A stretch of DNA of 64,000 nucleotides, taken from assembly GCF_014653785.1 (NCBI RefSeq), contig NZ_BNAS01000002.1, forward strand, positions 718,807-782,806, given 5' to 3'. A program made the position numbers and the translations under genes. The notes under the pieces were generated by a model. The model made no database searches and had not been told where the DNA came from. It saw only the letters and a list, made by a program, of their open reading frames with translations. Below, one piece after another: positions 1 to 8,124 of this stretch (the stretch's first letter is position 1; each line of letters starts with the position of its first letter). The stretch is from Promicromonospora soli. GTDB taxonomy: Bacteria; Actinomycetota; Actinomycetes; Actinomycetales; Cellulomonadaceae.

Positions 1-145
1 CGGCGGCGAGGTCTGCGAGCGTAGCGACGTCGGACACCTCCGGCCGCGGGTCGAAACCGGTGACCTCGATACCGCCCTTGCGCAGGCGGGACCGCATGTT
101 GTTGCCCATCTTCCCCAGGCCGACCAGGCCGATGTGGGTGACCAT
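1..145 (-). CDS. gnd: 6-phosphogluconate dehydrogenase, N-terminal part (cut by window edge)
   Basis: Only the first 48 codons lie in the window. The translation begins MVTHIGLVGLGKMGNNM, which is the Rossmann NADP-binding GLGKMG motif of decarboxylating 6-phosphogluconate dehydrogenase (oxidative pentose phosphate pathway, cytoplasm), and continues with a GFDPRPEVSD stretch typical of the GndA-type actinobacterial enzyme. A GGAGG lies about 10 nt before the ATG. Its place just downstream of dnaN on the same strand is the usual actinobacterial order, which supports the call. The catalytic domain is outside the window, so a related beta-hydroxyacid dehydrogenase cannot be fully excluded. Confidence 0.8.
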   Translation of the reverse strand, partial: MVTHIGLVGLGKMGNNMRSRLRKGGIEVTGFDPRPEVSDVATLADLAA

Positions 146-270
146 GTGCGTGAATCCTCCAGGGTCGTTCGACGGGCTCGCTCGTGGCGGCCGTCCTTGG
201 TGCAGCCCGTGTAGCAGGCTGCCGGTGATCGTGGGGCTGTCGGGACCGTCCGTCGGACGACCCCCGACTG

Positions 271-1404
271 TCAGCCGGTGAAACGGATCGGAACCAGCAG
301 GTACCGGTAGGCGGAGTCGTCCTCGCCGTCCAAGCTGCCCTGGCCGGTGAACTCGACCGGCTTGTTGGGGTGGGTGAACGACAGCCGGACGAAGTCGGTG
401 CCCAGCGCGCCGAGCCCGTCGAGCAGGAACTGGGGGTTGAACGCTACCGCGATGTCCTCACCCACCAGAACGGCCTCCAGGGCCTCCGACGCCTGCGCGT
501 CGTCCCCCTGCCCGGCGTCCAGCACGACCTGCCCCTCGCTGAACGAGAGCCGGATCGGCGTGTTGCGCTCGGCGACCAGGCTCACGCGCTTTGCCGCTTC
601 GATCAGGGGAGCGGTGGCGACCACTGCATGGATGGGCGTGCTGTCCGGGAACAGCCGGCGGACAGCGGGGTAGTCGCCCTCGACCAGCTGGGAGGTGGTC
701 TGTCGGCCGCTGGCCTCGAAGCCCACAAGATCCAGCCCCTGGCCTGTGGACAGACCGACGTTCACGAGACCGCCGCCCGAGCCGAGGGACTTGGCGACGT
801 CGTTCAGCGTGCGTGCGCGCACGAGTGCGACGGCGGAGAAGCCCGGCGTTGCCGGGGTCCACGTCAGCTCACGCAGCGCGAGGCGGTAGCGGTCCGTGGA
901 CAGGAGCGTGATGCGCTCGCCCTCGATCTCCACGCGGACGCCGGTCAGCAGCGGCAGGGTGTCATCACGGCTTGCAGCGACCGTCACCTGCGCGACCGCG
1001 TGCGTGAACGCATCGCCCGAGACGGTGCCGCTGACCTCTGGTAGGCCCGGCAGTGCGGGGTACTCGTCCACAGGCATGGTGAGGAGTGTGAACCGGCTGG
1101 CGCCACAGGTGACGATCACCTTGCTGCCTTCGAGCGACACGTCCACAGGCTTGTTGGGCAGTGCCCGGGAGATCTCTGCCAGCAGACGCCCCGAGACCAG
1201 GACCGTGCCTGGCTCGGCGACCTCGGCGGGGATCTCAGACCGCGCGGAGGTCTCGTAGTCAAAGCTCGCGAGGTTGATCACGCCCTCGGCAGCGGCCTCG
1301 ATCCGGACGCCGGCGAGCACGGGAGCCGGCGGGCGCGTGGGGAGCGTGCGAGCGGTCCATGTCACGGCATCGGCGAGGACATCGCGCTCGACCCTGAACT
1401 TCAT
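271..1404 (-). CDS. dnaN: DNA polymerase III sliding clamp (beta subunit)
   Basis: This 377-residue protein is the ring-shaped processivity factor that tethers DNA polymerase III to DNA. The length matches the family, with three repeated clamp folds of about 120 residues. It opens with MKFRVERDVLADAVTW and ends in a YRYLLVPIRF segment, the conserved clamp C-terminus. It lies next to oriC and dnaA, as in nearly all actinobacteria. A GGAGAT lies before the start codon. No anomalies are visible. Confidence 0.97.
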   Translation of the reverse strand: MKFRVERDVLADAVTWTARTLPTRPPAPVLAGVRIEAAAEGVINLASFDYETSARSEIPAEVAEPGTVLVSGRLLAEISRALPNKPVDVSLEGSKVIVTCGASRFTLLTMPVDEYPALPGLPEVSGTVSGDAFTHAVAQVTVAASRDDTLPLLTGVRVEIEGERITLLSTDRYRLALRELTWTPATPGFSAVALVRARTLNDVAKSLGSGGGLVNVGLSTGQGLDLVGFEASGRQTTSQLVEGDYPAVRRLFPDSTPIHAVVATAPLIEAAKRVSLVAERNTPIRLSFSEGQVVLDAGQGDDAQASEALEAVLVGEDIAVAFNPQFLLDGLGALGTDFVRLSFTHPNKPVEFTGQGSLDGEDDSAYRYLLVPIRFTG

Positions 1405-2046
1405 GCCGTTGCATCTCCTCTTGTTCCTGGACTGTCGAGGGAAACCCTACGCGAGTTGCTGACCGGGCGGCACTCGGTACGCCGACCTGTGGATGGACAT
1501 CCCGTTGCTCCTCGTACTAGTGTTCGAACCGGTGTGCCGAGCGCTCGAACCGCCTGATGAAGGCGTGTGGATTCCCTCTTAGAGATAGATGTCGTAGTAG
1601 TAGTCGGTGCTGTGGAAACTGGGGAAATCGTGTCTTTCCGCAGGTCAGAGGCAATTTCCTCCTGTGGAGGAGCTGTGGGTCTATCTGTGCATGAACTGGG
1701 GACCCTTGTGGACGGCCAGTTTTTACACACAGGCTGTCCACCGATTGGGGGGTCGCTGCCCACAGAAATCGGGGGTTCATCCACACCCATCCACAGGCTT
1801 GTCCCCAGGTGTGTATGGGCAGGTCAGCGGTGTGGGCCGAGTTCTGCACAGAGTGTGTCCACAGCACTGGGGATGACCGGACCAGAGTGGCCACAATCCG
1901 CGGATCCACATGTGGATAGACCTGTGGAGGTGCGGATACGCAACACCCCCGCGCACCGGTGAGGCTGTGCACAGGGGTGTGGAAAGGTGTGGAACCGGGC
2001 TGGATGTCCGATTTCTAGGCGGTCTGAGCGCCTCGGGGCTCGTAGG
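1405..2046. other. oriC: Chromosomal replication origin oriC (dnaA-dnaN intergenic)
   Basis: The 642-bp gap between dnaA and dnaN is rich in DnaA-box-like nonamers on both strands. Examples are TCATCCACA (1777-1785), CCATCCACA (1787-1795), GTGTCCACA (1855-1863), GGATCCACA (1902-1910) directly abutting TGTGGATAG (1911-1919), and TGTGGACGG (1707-1715). Lower-GC stretches near 1565-1660 could be the unwinding element. No gene is supported here. The position between dnaA and dnaN is the standard actinobacterial origin. Exact borders are inferred. Confidence 0.9.
1929..1947. repeat. Palindromic TGCG-GATA-CGCA element inside oriC
   Basis: GGTGCGGATACGCAACACC is an imperfect palindrome centred on TGCGGATACGCA. 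The same core occurs at 52498-52517 and, as a perfect palindrome, at 54736-54751. It is not a DnaA box. A binding site for an unidentified DNA-binding protein is a guess. Confidence 0.4.
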
Positions 2047-3483
2047 TCAGCCGCGCTGCTGCTGCTTGATCCGGCTGGTGAGTTCTGTGACCTGGTTGTA
2101 GGTCGAGCGGCGCTCCGCCATCTGGCCGGCGATCTTCTTGTTCGCATGCATGACCGTGGTGTGGTCGCGCCCGCCGAACTGCTGGCCGATCTTCGGCAGC
2201 GACAGGTCCGTGAGCTCGCGGCACAGGTACATGGCGATCTGGCGGGCGGTCACCAGAACGCGGGAGCGCGAGGAGCCGCACAGGTCCTCGATGGTGAGGC
2301 CGAAGTAGGCGGCTGTCTGGGCGATGACGACGGCTGGGGTGATCTCAGCGGTGTCGTCGTCGTCGGTGATGAGGTCCTTGAGGACTATCTCCGCAAGTGC
2401 CAGGTCCACCTGCTGCCGGTTCAGGTTGGCGAACGCGGTGACCCGGATCAGCGCACCCTCGAGCTCCCGGATGTTCGTCGAGATCCGCGAGCCGATGTAC
2501 GAGAGGACGTCGGCCGGCACGTCGAGGTGCTCGCTCGCGGCCTTCTTCCGCATGATCGCGATACGCGTCTCGAGGTCAGGCGGCTGGACATCGGTGATGA
2601 GGCCCCACTCGAAGCGCGAGCGGAGCCGGTCCTCGAAGCCGTTGAGCTGCTTGGGCGGAACGTCGGAAGTGATCACTACCTGCTTGTTCGCGTTGTGCAG
2701 CGCGTTGAAGGTGTGGAAGAACTCCTCCATCGTCTGCTCCTTGCCCTGCAGGAACTGGATGTCGTCGATGAGGAGCACGTCGACGTCGCGGTACCGACGC
2801 TGGAACGCGCCGGCCTTGCCTTCGCCGATGCTGTTGATGAAGTCGTTGGTGAACTCCTCGGAGTTCACGTACCGCACCCGGATGTGTGGGTAGAGGTTGT
2901 GGACGTAGTGCCCGATGGCATGCAGCAGGTGGGTCTTGCCCAGCCCCGAGTCGCCGTAGATGAAGAGCGGGTTGTACGCCTTGGCCGGCGCCTCGGCCAC
3001 GGCGACAGCCGCGGCGTGCGCGAACCGGTTGGACGAGCCGATGACGAACGTCTCGAAGATGTACTTCGGGTTCAGCCTGGTGGGCTCCGCCGACGGCTTC
3101 GGCGCCGGCTGCGGCGCGATCGGCATCTGTGCCTGCTCCGGCTCCGGCGGCTCGTGCTCGAGGGAGAGCGCGGCCGGGCCGGAGATCTGCGACGGTCCGG
3201 CGAGGGTGCTGCTGCTCAGCTCGGGATCGACGGTGATGCCGAACCGGACGTCGCGACCGAGCACCGAGGACATGGCAGAGACCAGGTCGTCGCGGACCGC
3301 CGTCTCCAGATAGGTGCGGGTCTGCTCGTGGGGGACGGCGATGAAAACCATGTCGTCCAGCACGGCCATCGGCTTGGCCAGACGGATGAAGGCGAGCTGC
3401 CGGGGGCTCATGTCGGGCCGGGCCTCGAGCGCCGTCAGGGTCTGTGCCCAGACGTCACCGATGTTCTCGTCCGGGTTGGCCAC
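2047..3483 (-). CDS. dnaA: Chromosomal replication initiator DnaA
   Basis: DnaA is the AAA+ initiator that binds DnaA boxes and opens oriC. The protein shows an N-terminal interaction domain ([16 protein letters not shown]), a Pro/Ser-rich linker, Walker A GDSGLGKT near residue 180, Walker B LLIDDIQF, and a C-terminal helix-turn-helix with the [10 protein letters not shown] signature. I chose the GTG at 3483 because GAAGGAAAG sits just upstream and family homology begins there, giving 478 residues. An in-frame ATG at 3576 would add 31 unrelated residues and overlap a DnaA box. The perfect box at 3569-3577 suggests autoregulation. Confidence 0.97.
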   Translation of the reverse strand: MANPDENIGDVWAQTLTALEARPDMSPRQLAFIRLAKPMAVLDDMVFIAVPHEQTRTYLETAVRDDLVSAMSSVLGRDVRFGITVDPELSSSTLAGPSQISGPAALSLEHEPPEPEQAQMPIAPQPAPKPSAEPTRLNPKYIFETFVIGSSNRFAHAAAVAVAEAPAKAYNPLFIYGDSGLGKTHLLHAIGHYVHNLYPHIRVRYVNSEEFTNDFINSIGEGKAGAFQRRYRDVDVLLIDDIQFLQGKEQTMEEFFHTFNALHNANKQVVITSDVPPKQLNGFEDRLRSRFEWGLITDVQPPDLETRIAIMRKKAASEHLDVPADVLSYIGSRISTNIRELEGALIRVTAFANLNRQQVDLALAEIVLKDLITDDDDTAEITPAVVIAQTAAYFGLTIEDLCGSSRSRVLVTARQIAMYLCRELTDLSLPKIGQQFGGRDHTTVMHANKKIAGQMAERRSTYNQVTELTSRIKQQQRG

Positions 3484-3914
3484 TGGCTTTCCTTCGTCTC
3501 GTGCGTGGGGTGGTGCGCGATGCTGGGGGTGTGTTGGAGTCTGCCATGATGGGGCACCGTCCACACAGTTGTCCACAGGTTGTGGATTGCGCGGAACGTC
3601 GCTGGGTAAGTGGTATGCGGGCCCCTGCCGGAGGCATCCGGAAGCCCTGTCATCGCGCGCGATGTGGCGCGTCCGACACGCATGTTGCCGCCGTTCTGGT
3701 TTGACCCGGAGGGGCCCGGCGGCGTAACGTCAGACAGCCGTTCCAGGTACTTCTGCGCGCCCACACATGGATTCGAGCCACGTCCTCTGACGTCGGCGAC
3801 GACCTGTGGACCAGGCCCCGGGTCGGCGAGGCCGATCGCTGTATTGAACGGCCAACTTTCACTGCATCGTCGAGGACAGACGGTGTGCCTACCCCGACGT
3901 TCTTGGAGTACCTC
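3484..3914. promoter_or_regulatory. Divergent dnaA/rpmH promoter region
   Basis: No gene is supported in these 431 bp. The region must hold the promoters of dnaA (minus) and of the rpmH-rnpA operon (plus). It contains a perfect DnaA box at 3569-3577 next to TGTGGATTG (3581-3589) and a weaker CTGTGGACC near 3803. Individual -35/-10 hexamers cannot be assigned confidently. Confidence 0.6.
3569..3577 (+). promoter_or_regulatory. Perfect DnaA box upstream of dnaA
   Basis: TTGTCCACA matches the actinobacterial DnaA box consensus exactly. It lies 86 bp upstream of the chosen dnaA start, in a position suited to autoregulation of dnaA transcription. Confidence 0.7.
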
Positions 3915-4052
3915 GTGAGCAAGCGGACCTTCCAGCCGAACACCCGCCGTCGTGCGAAGACCCACGGCTTCCGGCTGCGCATGCGCACCCGCGCCGGCCG
4001 CGCCATCCTGGCGGACCGCCGTCGCAAGGGTCGCGCCGAGCTTTCAGCCTGA
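3915..4052 (+). CDS. rpmH: 50S ribosomal protein L34
   Basis: This 45-residue, Arg/Lys-rich protein of the large ribosomal subunit starts at GTG with [20 protein letters not shown] and ends with RKGRAELSA, the conserved L34 pattern. It is too short for many gene finders. It is followed after one base by rnpA, the near-universal bacterial arrangement, so the two are co-transcribed. Confidence 0.96.
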   Translation: MSKRTFQPNTRRRAKTHGFRLRMRTRAGRAILADRRRKGRAELSA

Positions 4053-4053
4053 C

Positions 4054-4431
4054 ATGTTGCCCGCGGCGCACCGTTTGCGCCGTTCCGTCGACTTCGAGCG
4101 GACGGTGCGTCGCGGCACGCGTGCAGGTCGATCGACCTTGGTGGTTCACCTTCTCATTCCGGACGAAAACGTCTCGGAAACGGGATCGGGAACTCCACAG
4201 GTCGGTTTTGTCGTTTCCAAGGCTGTGGGTAACTCCGTGCAGCGCAACCTGGTGAAGCGTCGGCTCCGTGCCGCCGCGTTCGGGCACCTCTCGGTGCTGC
4301 CGACCTCCGCGCGCGCCGTCGTCCGCGCGCTGCCGCCGTCGGCCGGCGCCACGTACGCGGATCTCGACCGCGACCTCGACTCGTGCTTACGCCGTGCCGT
4401 CGCACGCGCAGCCGGAGACGGGAAGAGATGA
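4054..4431 (+). CDS. rnpA: Ribonuclease P protein component
   Basis: RnpA (125 residues) is the basic protein cofactor of RNase P, which matures tRNA 5' ends. I chose the ATG at 4054, one base after the rpmH stop, because homology starts at MLPAAHRLRRSVDFERTVRR. The RNA-binding signature KAVGNSVQRNLVKRRLR is intact around residues 55-72. An in-frame upstream ATG at 3952 would lie inside rpmH. Its stop overlaps the yidD start by four bases (ATGA), indicating translational coupling. Confidence 0.95.
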   Translation: MLPAAHRLRRSVDFERTVRRGTRAGRSTLVVHLLIPDENVSETGSGTPQVGFVVSKAVGNSVQRNLVKRRLRAAAFGHLSVLPTSARAVVRALPPSAGATYADLDRDLDSCLRRAVARAAGDGKR

Positions 4432-4736
4432 CCACGATCCCCGCACCCGGGGGCGAGGCGCCGCCTCGCGAACCCTCGCTGATCGGCCAGCTCCCGGTGA
4501 CCCTCCTTGTGGGGATGGTCCGCTTCTACCAGGCGTTCATCAGCCCGATGAGCCCCCCGAGCTGTAAGTACTACCCGTCCTGCTCGCAGTACACCCTGAT
4601 CGCGCTACGGCGCCACGGTGCGCTGCGCGGGCTGGGTCTCGCGCTGTGGCGCCTGCTGCGGTGCAACCCGTGGAGTCTCGGCGGCGTCGACGACGTGCCG
4701 CCCGCGCGCGGCGCGCACACCCACGCCGAGGGCTGA
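4428..4736 (+). CDS. yidD: Membrane protein insertion efficiency factor YidD
   Basis: This is a 102-residue YidD-family protein thought to assist YidC-dependent membrane insertion. The core reads FYQAFISPMSPPSCKYYPSC, with the conserved Cys/Pro/Tyr cluster, followed by GALRGLGLALWRLLRCNPW. The ATG overlaps the rnpA stop, and yidC follows 80 bp later. The N-terminal 25 residues and the short C-terminal tail are not conserved. Confidence 0.94.
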   Translation: MTTIPAPGGEAPPREPSLIGQLPVTLLVGMVRFYQAFISPMSPPSCKYYPSCSQYTLIALRRHGALRGLGLALWRLLRCNPWSLGGVDDVPPARGAHTHAEG

Positions 4737-4816
4737 CCTGCCCCGGCTCGTGCCGCCGTAAACGACACCGCACCTACCGCAGACTTCGCGTCACCAACTC
4801 TGGAGCTTCCTGACCG

Positions 4817-5962
4817 ATGGACTTCTTCGCTTTCCTCTGGCCGATCGAATGGGTCGTCGCCTGGATCATCTACGGGTCCCACTGGGTCTTCACGACGCTC
4901 GGTCTGGCTGCGGGCCCAGGCACAGCATGGGTCTTGTCGATCGTCGCCCTGGTGATCGTGATCCGGATCGTGCTCATCCCGCTCTTCTTCAAGCAGATCA
5001 AGGCGTCGCGCGGGATGCAGATGATCCAGCCCGAGCTACAAGCCGTGCAGAAGAAGTACAAGGGCAAGACGGACCCGGCGTCCCGCGAGAACATGACGCG
5101 CGAGACGATGGAGCTGTACCGGAAGCACGGGACCAACCCGTTCGCCTCCTGCATGCCGATCCTGCTGCAGTCGCCGATCTTCTTCGCGCTGTTCCGGGTA
5201 CTGAACGGCCTGGAGGGCATCTCAACGGGTGACGCGGATCCGATCGGCCCGATCACCCGCTCGGTCGCCGGTGACATCGAGTCGTCCACTCTCTTCGGCG
5301 CGCAGCTGAGCGACGTCTTCCTGCAGACCGACTCGTGGGTCTCGCGTACCGTCGTCATCGTGCTCATCGTCGCGATGAGCGTCACGACCTTCACCACGCA
5401 GCGTCAGCTGACGATGAAGAACATGCCGCCGTCGGCCCTCGAGGGCCCCATGGCGCAGACGCAGAAGATGATGCTGTACATGCTGCCGCTCGTCTTCGCG
5501 ATCTCCGGCGTGAACTTCCCGGTCGGTGTCCTGATCTACTGGACGGTGACCAACATCTGGTCCATGGGCCAGCAGTACTACACGATCAAGCGCATGCCGA
5601 CGCCAGGCTCCATCGCTGAGAAGCAGATGAAGGAGCGGCAGGCGGCGAAGGCCGCAAAGCGCGCTGCCAAGAGCGGCGAGGTCATCGAGGACGAGATCCC
5701 GGTCGTCGAGGAGCCGAAGAGCGGCCAGCGGGTCCAGCCCAAGCGCAAGAGCCGGCAGAAGAGCCCGGCCCCGACGCGTCCGGCCATCGCGCAGTCGGCA
5801 CCGCAGGACGCCCCGGATGCGACGACCGGGAAGCAGCCGGGGGCCAAGCCCAAGCAGTCCGGTACGACGTCCAGCACGCAGCCCGGCTCGAAGCCCAAGC
5901 AGCCTGGTACGGCGCCGGGGGCAACCCCGACGTCGTCGGGCAAGCGCAAGCAGAAGAAGTAG
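4817..5962 (+). CDS. yidC: Membrane protein insertase YidC/Oxa1
   Basis: YidC inserts and folds inner-membrane proteins, alone or with SecYEG. The 381-residue protein has the Oxa1-type set of about five membrane segments (first near residues 30-55, last near 230-255), a basic cytoplasmic loop (KQIKASRGMQMIQPELQAVQ) and a conserved FASCMPILLQSPIFFALFRV helix. Residues from about 270 form a long Lys/Pro/Ser/Thr-rich disordered tail ending KRKQKK, a ribosome-facing extension common in Gram-positive YidC. It lies between yidD and jag as expected. Confidence 0.95.
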   Translation: MDFFAFLWPIEWVVAWIIYGSHWVFTTLGLAAGPGTAWVLSIVALVIVIRIVLIPLFFKQIKASRGMQMIQPELQAVQKKYKGKTDPASRENMTRETMELYRKHGTNPFASCMPILLQSPIFFALFRVLNGLEGISTGDADPIGPITRSVAGDIESSTLFGAQLSDVFLQTDSWVSRTVVIVLIVAMSVTTFTTQRQLTMKNMPPSALEGPMAQTQKMMLYMLPLVFAISGVNFPVGVLIYWTVTNIWSMGQQYYTIKRMPTPGSIAEKQMKERQAAKAAKRAAKSGEVIEDEIPVVEEPKSGQRVQPKRKSRQKSPAPTRPAIAQSAPQDAPDATTGKQPGAKPKQSGTTSSTQPGSKPKQPGTAPGATPTSSGKRKQKK

Positions 5963-5974
5963 GAGGAAGACGCG

Positions 5975-6529
5975 ATGAACGCGAGCACAGGTACGGCCGT
6001 GCCCGATCCCACGGCTCCGGTCGCGGATCCGGAGGACCGCACCAAGCGCCTCGAGGAGGAGGGCGAGATCGCTGCCGACTACCTCGAGGAGTTCCTCGAC
6101 ATCGCTGATCTCGATGGCGACATAGATCTCGACATCAAGCACGACCGGGCGGCGGTAGAGGTGGTTGCCGACGACCCCAAGTCGCTCGCGCACCTTATCG
6201 GTCAGGACGGCGAGGTGCTCGACGCGATGCAGGAGCTCACGCGCCTGGCGGTCCAGACCCGCACGGGGGAGCGGAGCCGGCTGATGCTCGACATCGGCGG
6301 CTACCGTGCCGCACGTCGGGTCGAGCTCACGCAGATCGCCGAGGAGGCGATCGAGGAAGTGCGGGCGTCCGGCGAGGAGGTCGAGCTCGAGCCGCTGAAT
6401 GCCTTCGAGCGCAAGGTCGTGCACGACGCCGTCGCAGCGGCAGGCCTGGTCAGCGACTCGCGGGGCGTCGAGCCCGAGCGGTATGTCGTGGTCCAGCCCG
6501 CCGAGACGTCGGCCACGGTCACGGACTGA
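5975..6529 (+). CDS. jag: Jag/KhpB RNA-binding protein (KH-R3H)
   Basis: This 184-residue protein has a KH-like domain (about residues 45-100, with an LIGQDGEVLDAMQELTRL segment) and an R3H domain (about 110-170, with the FERKVVHDAV Arg/His spacing). KhpB proteins bind RNA with KhpA and affect cell elongation and division. AGGAGG lies 8 nt before the ATG, 12 bp after yidC, so it is probably co-transcribed. The N-terminal Jag domain found in firmicutes is absent, as is usual in actinobacteria. A strong terminator follows. Confidence 0.92.
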   Translation: MNASTGTAVPDPTAPVADPEDRTKRLEEEGEIAADYLEEFLDIADLDGDIDLDIKHDRAAVEVVADDPKSLAHLIGQDGEVLDAMQELTRLAVQTRTGERSRLMLDIGGYRAARRVELTQIAEEAIEEVRASGEEVELEPLNAFERKVVHDAVAAAGLVSDSRGVEPERYVVVQPAETSATVTD

Positions 6530-6543
6530 GCCACTGGGTGTGG

Positions 6544-6604
6544 CCGAGGGCCGGTGTGCGTCCTGAGGACGTGTACCGGCCCTCGGTGTGTTCGGCTTCT
6601 TTTT
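6544..6604 (+). terminator. Intrinsic terminator after jag
   Basis: A GC-rich stem (CCGAGGGCCGG at 6544-6554 paired with CCGGCCCTCGG at 6576-6586) is followed by a T-rich run ending CTTCTTTTT near 6597-6604. It ends the rpmH-jag transcript and shows that the in-frame ATG at 6588 is not the rsmG start. Confidence 0.85.
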
Positions 6605-6626
6605 GACAGCGAGTGGAGGACGGGAC

Positions 6627-7316
6627 GTGGAAGGTTCGGACGTGGCACGGCAGGGGGAGTCTGCTGCCGGCGCTGAGGTGCCCGACGCCGAGACGCTCGG
6701 CGTGAGCGACGCGGTCAAGGCATACCTGGGCAACGCGTACGACGGCGTCGCGCACTACGCGGACCTGCTCCGCGACCAGGGAGAGCTGCGTGGGCTGATC
6801 GGACCGCGGGAGGTTTCGCGCATCTGGGAGCGGCACATCCTGAACTCCGCCGCGGTGGTGCCGTACCTGCCCGCGACGGGTTCGGTGGCGGACATCGGTT
6901 CGGGGGCGGGGCTGCCCGGCGTGGTGGTCGCGGTGATGCGCCCCGAGCTCGAGGTAATCCTGATCGAACCGATGGAGCGACGGACGACGTGGCTCGCTGA
7001 GGTCGTCGCTGAGCTCGGTCTCACGAACGTCCAGGTGAAGCGGGGGCGGGCGGAGGAGTTCCACGATGCGTTCGAGGTCGACGCGGTGACGTCCCGGGCC
7101 GTGGCCGCACTGTCGAAGCTGGTGCGGATGAGCATGCCGCTCGTCAGGGTGGGCGGTGAGATGGTGATCCTCAAGGGACGTAGCGTCGAGCAGGAGGTAG
7201 AGCCGGCGCGGAAGCTGCTGCGGAAGTACGCCGCCGGCACACCCGAGATCCTGGAAGGCGTCACGGTTGAGGGCGTCGAGTCGACGACGATCGTCCGGGT
7301 GCGTCGCGGGAAGTAG
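6627..7316 (+). CDS. rsmG: 16S rRNA (guanine-N7)-methyltransferase RsmG
   Basis: RsmG (GidB) methylates G527 of 16S rRNA with S-adenosylmethionine; its loss gives low-level streptomycin resistance in many bacteria. I chose the GTG at 6627, which has GGAGGACGGGAC just upstream, giving 229 residues. The SAM-binding motif VADIGSGAGLPGVVVAV lies near residues 90-106, and the WERHILNSA segment before it is family-specific. It sits between jag and parAB as in most actinobacteria and ends in a terminator overlapping a parS-like site. Confidence 0.94.
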   Translation: MEGSDVARQGESAAGAEVPDAETLGVSDAVKAYLGNAYDGVAHYADLLRDQGELRGLIGPREVSRIWERHILNSAAVVPYLPATGSVADIGSGAGLPGVVVAVMRPELEVILIEPMERRTTWLAEVVAELGLTNVQVKRGRAEEFHDAFEVDAVTSRAVAALSKLVRMSMPLVRVGGEMVILKGRSVEQEVEPARKLLRKYAAGTPEILEGVTVEGVESTTIVRVRRGK

Positions 7317-7331
7317 TTCGCTCGAGATCGA

Positions 7332-7347
7332 TGTTTCACGTGGAACG
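7332..7347. other. parS-like site (one mismatch)
   Basis: TGTTTCACGTGGAACG differs from the palindromic parS core GTTTCACGTGAAAC at one position. It lies 15 bp after the rsmG stop and its last bases form part of the rsmG terminator stem. Confidence 0.75.
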
Positions 7348-7380
7348 GGAGCCGATGCCTGAGGGCGACGGCTCCCGTTC
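7344..7380 (+). terminator. rsmG terminator overlapping a parS site
   Basis: Perfect 11-bp arms AACGGGAGCCG (7344-7354) and CGGCTCCCGTT (7369-7379) form a stem with a 14-nt loop. No long T run follows, so efficiency is uncertain. Confidence 0.6.
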
Positions 7381-7784
7381 TGGTCTGTCCGGGCCTCGGC
7401 GCTCGTAGAGGACTGCAGCGCATGCGGCGGCCGCGCCTGTCGAAATGGATGTCCCAGTGGTTGGCCTCGGCGGTGTACAGGATTCCCGCGCCGGAACGGA
7501 GAGGCGTGGCCCGAGAGCGTCTGGCGCACCGGCTGCTTGGCGGAACGGTACGGGGAGACGTTGTGGTCGTCGCGCCCTCCACTCGACGTCCAGCTGGTGC
7601 CCCGCAGTGCTTGGTTGACTGACGGCCTGGGCGGGTGGGAGGTCGCGGTGGCGCTAGCGGGGTCGCGAAGGCATGGAAGCGTGCGGTGGTGCAGGCTGCG
7701 ATCAGAGTTTTGGATCGCGTGATGGTTCGACGGGACGTCTGCCGGCGTGGGACGCGGTTGGGCAGGCTGAGGATCAGCGCCGCC

Positions 7785-7800
7785 CGTTTCACGTGAAACG
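7785..7800. other. parS: parS site
   Basis: CGTTTCACGTGAAACG is a perfect palindrome and matches the bacterial chromosomal parS core exactly. ParB binds it and spreads, forming the partition complex. Confidence 0.93.
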
Positions 7801-7943
7801 GGCGGAATGCATCGGTCGCGTGGGGGAGCGGCGATACGCCAGCAGCGGGCCTCGGTGCTCGGAGAGCCGTCTGCGGACGATCGGCTACGTCGAGGCCGGG
7901 GCTCGTTTCAGTGGTGACCGTCGTACCAGTGGCGCACGTTGCG

Positions 7944-7959
7944 TGTTTCACGTGAAACG
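7944..7959. other. parS: parS site
   Basis: TGTTTCACGTGAAACG contains the exact 14-bp palindromic parS core. It lies 166 bp upstream of the annotated parA start. Confidence 0.93.
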
Positions 7960-8124
7960 TGCTGACTGAGCAAAGCAGGAATCCTGCGGATCAGGACGAT
8001 CAGGTGTGTGGTGAGTTCGGATCGCGGGGTGTCAGAGCGATTTCCCGTTGAACTGTCGATCTGATCCCTCCGGGGTCGGCGTTTCGACGCCGCTGAGCAG
8101 GCACGCGACCGTAGCGTTGCGCGG

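Larger units (their letters stand above)
7317..8124. other. rsmG-parA intergenic with three parS sites
   Basis: This 808-bp stretch contains no ORF I can support: the short frames on either strand lack ribosome binding sites and recognisable domains. It holds three parS sites and the rsmG terminator and presumably the parA promoter. It may be a centromere-like loading zone for ParB. Confidence 0.6.

Noticed and set aside
1987-3549. 520-residue plus-strand ORF opposite dnaA
   Set aside because: It is the antisense shadow of dnaA in GC-rich DNA, with an Arg/Val/Asp-rich translation and no domain.
6588-7316. ATG at 6588 as rsmG start
   Set aside because: It lies inside the jag terminator; the GTG at 6627 has a good RBS.
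7422-7969. Short ORFs between rsmG and parA
   Set aside because: They contain parS sites, lack RBSs and show no conserved features.
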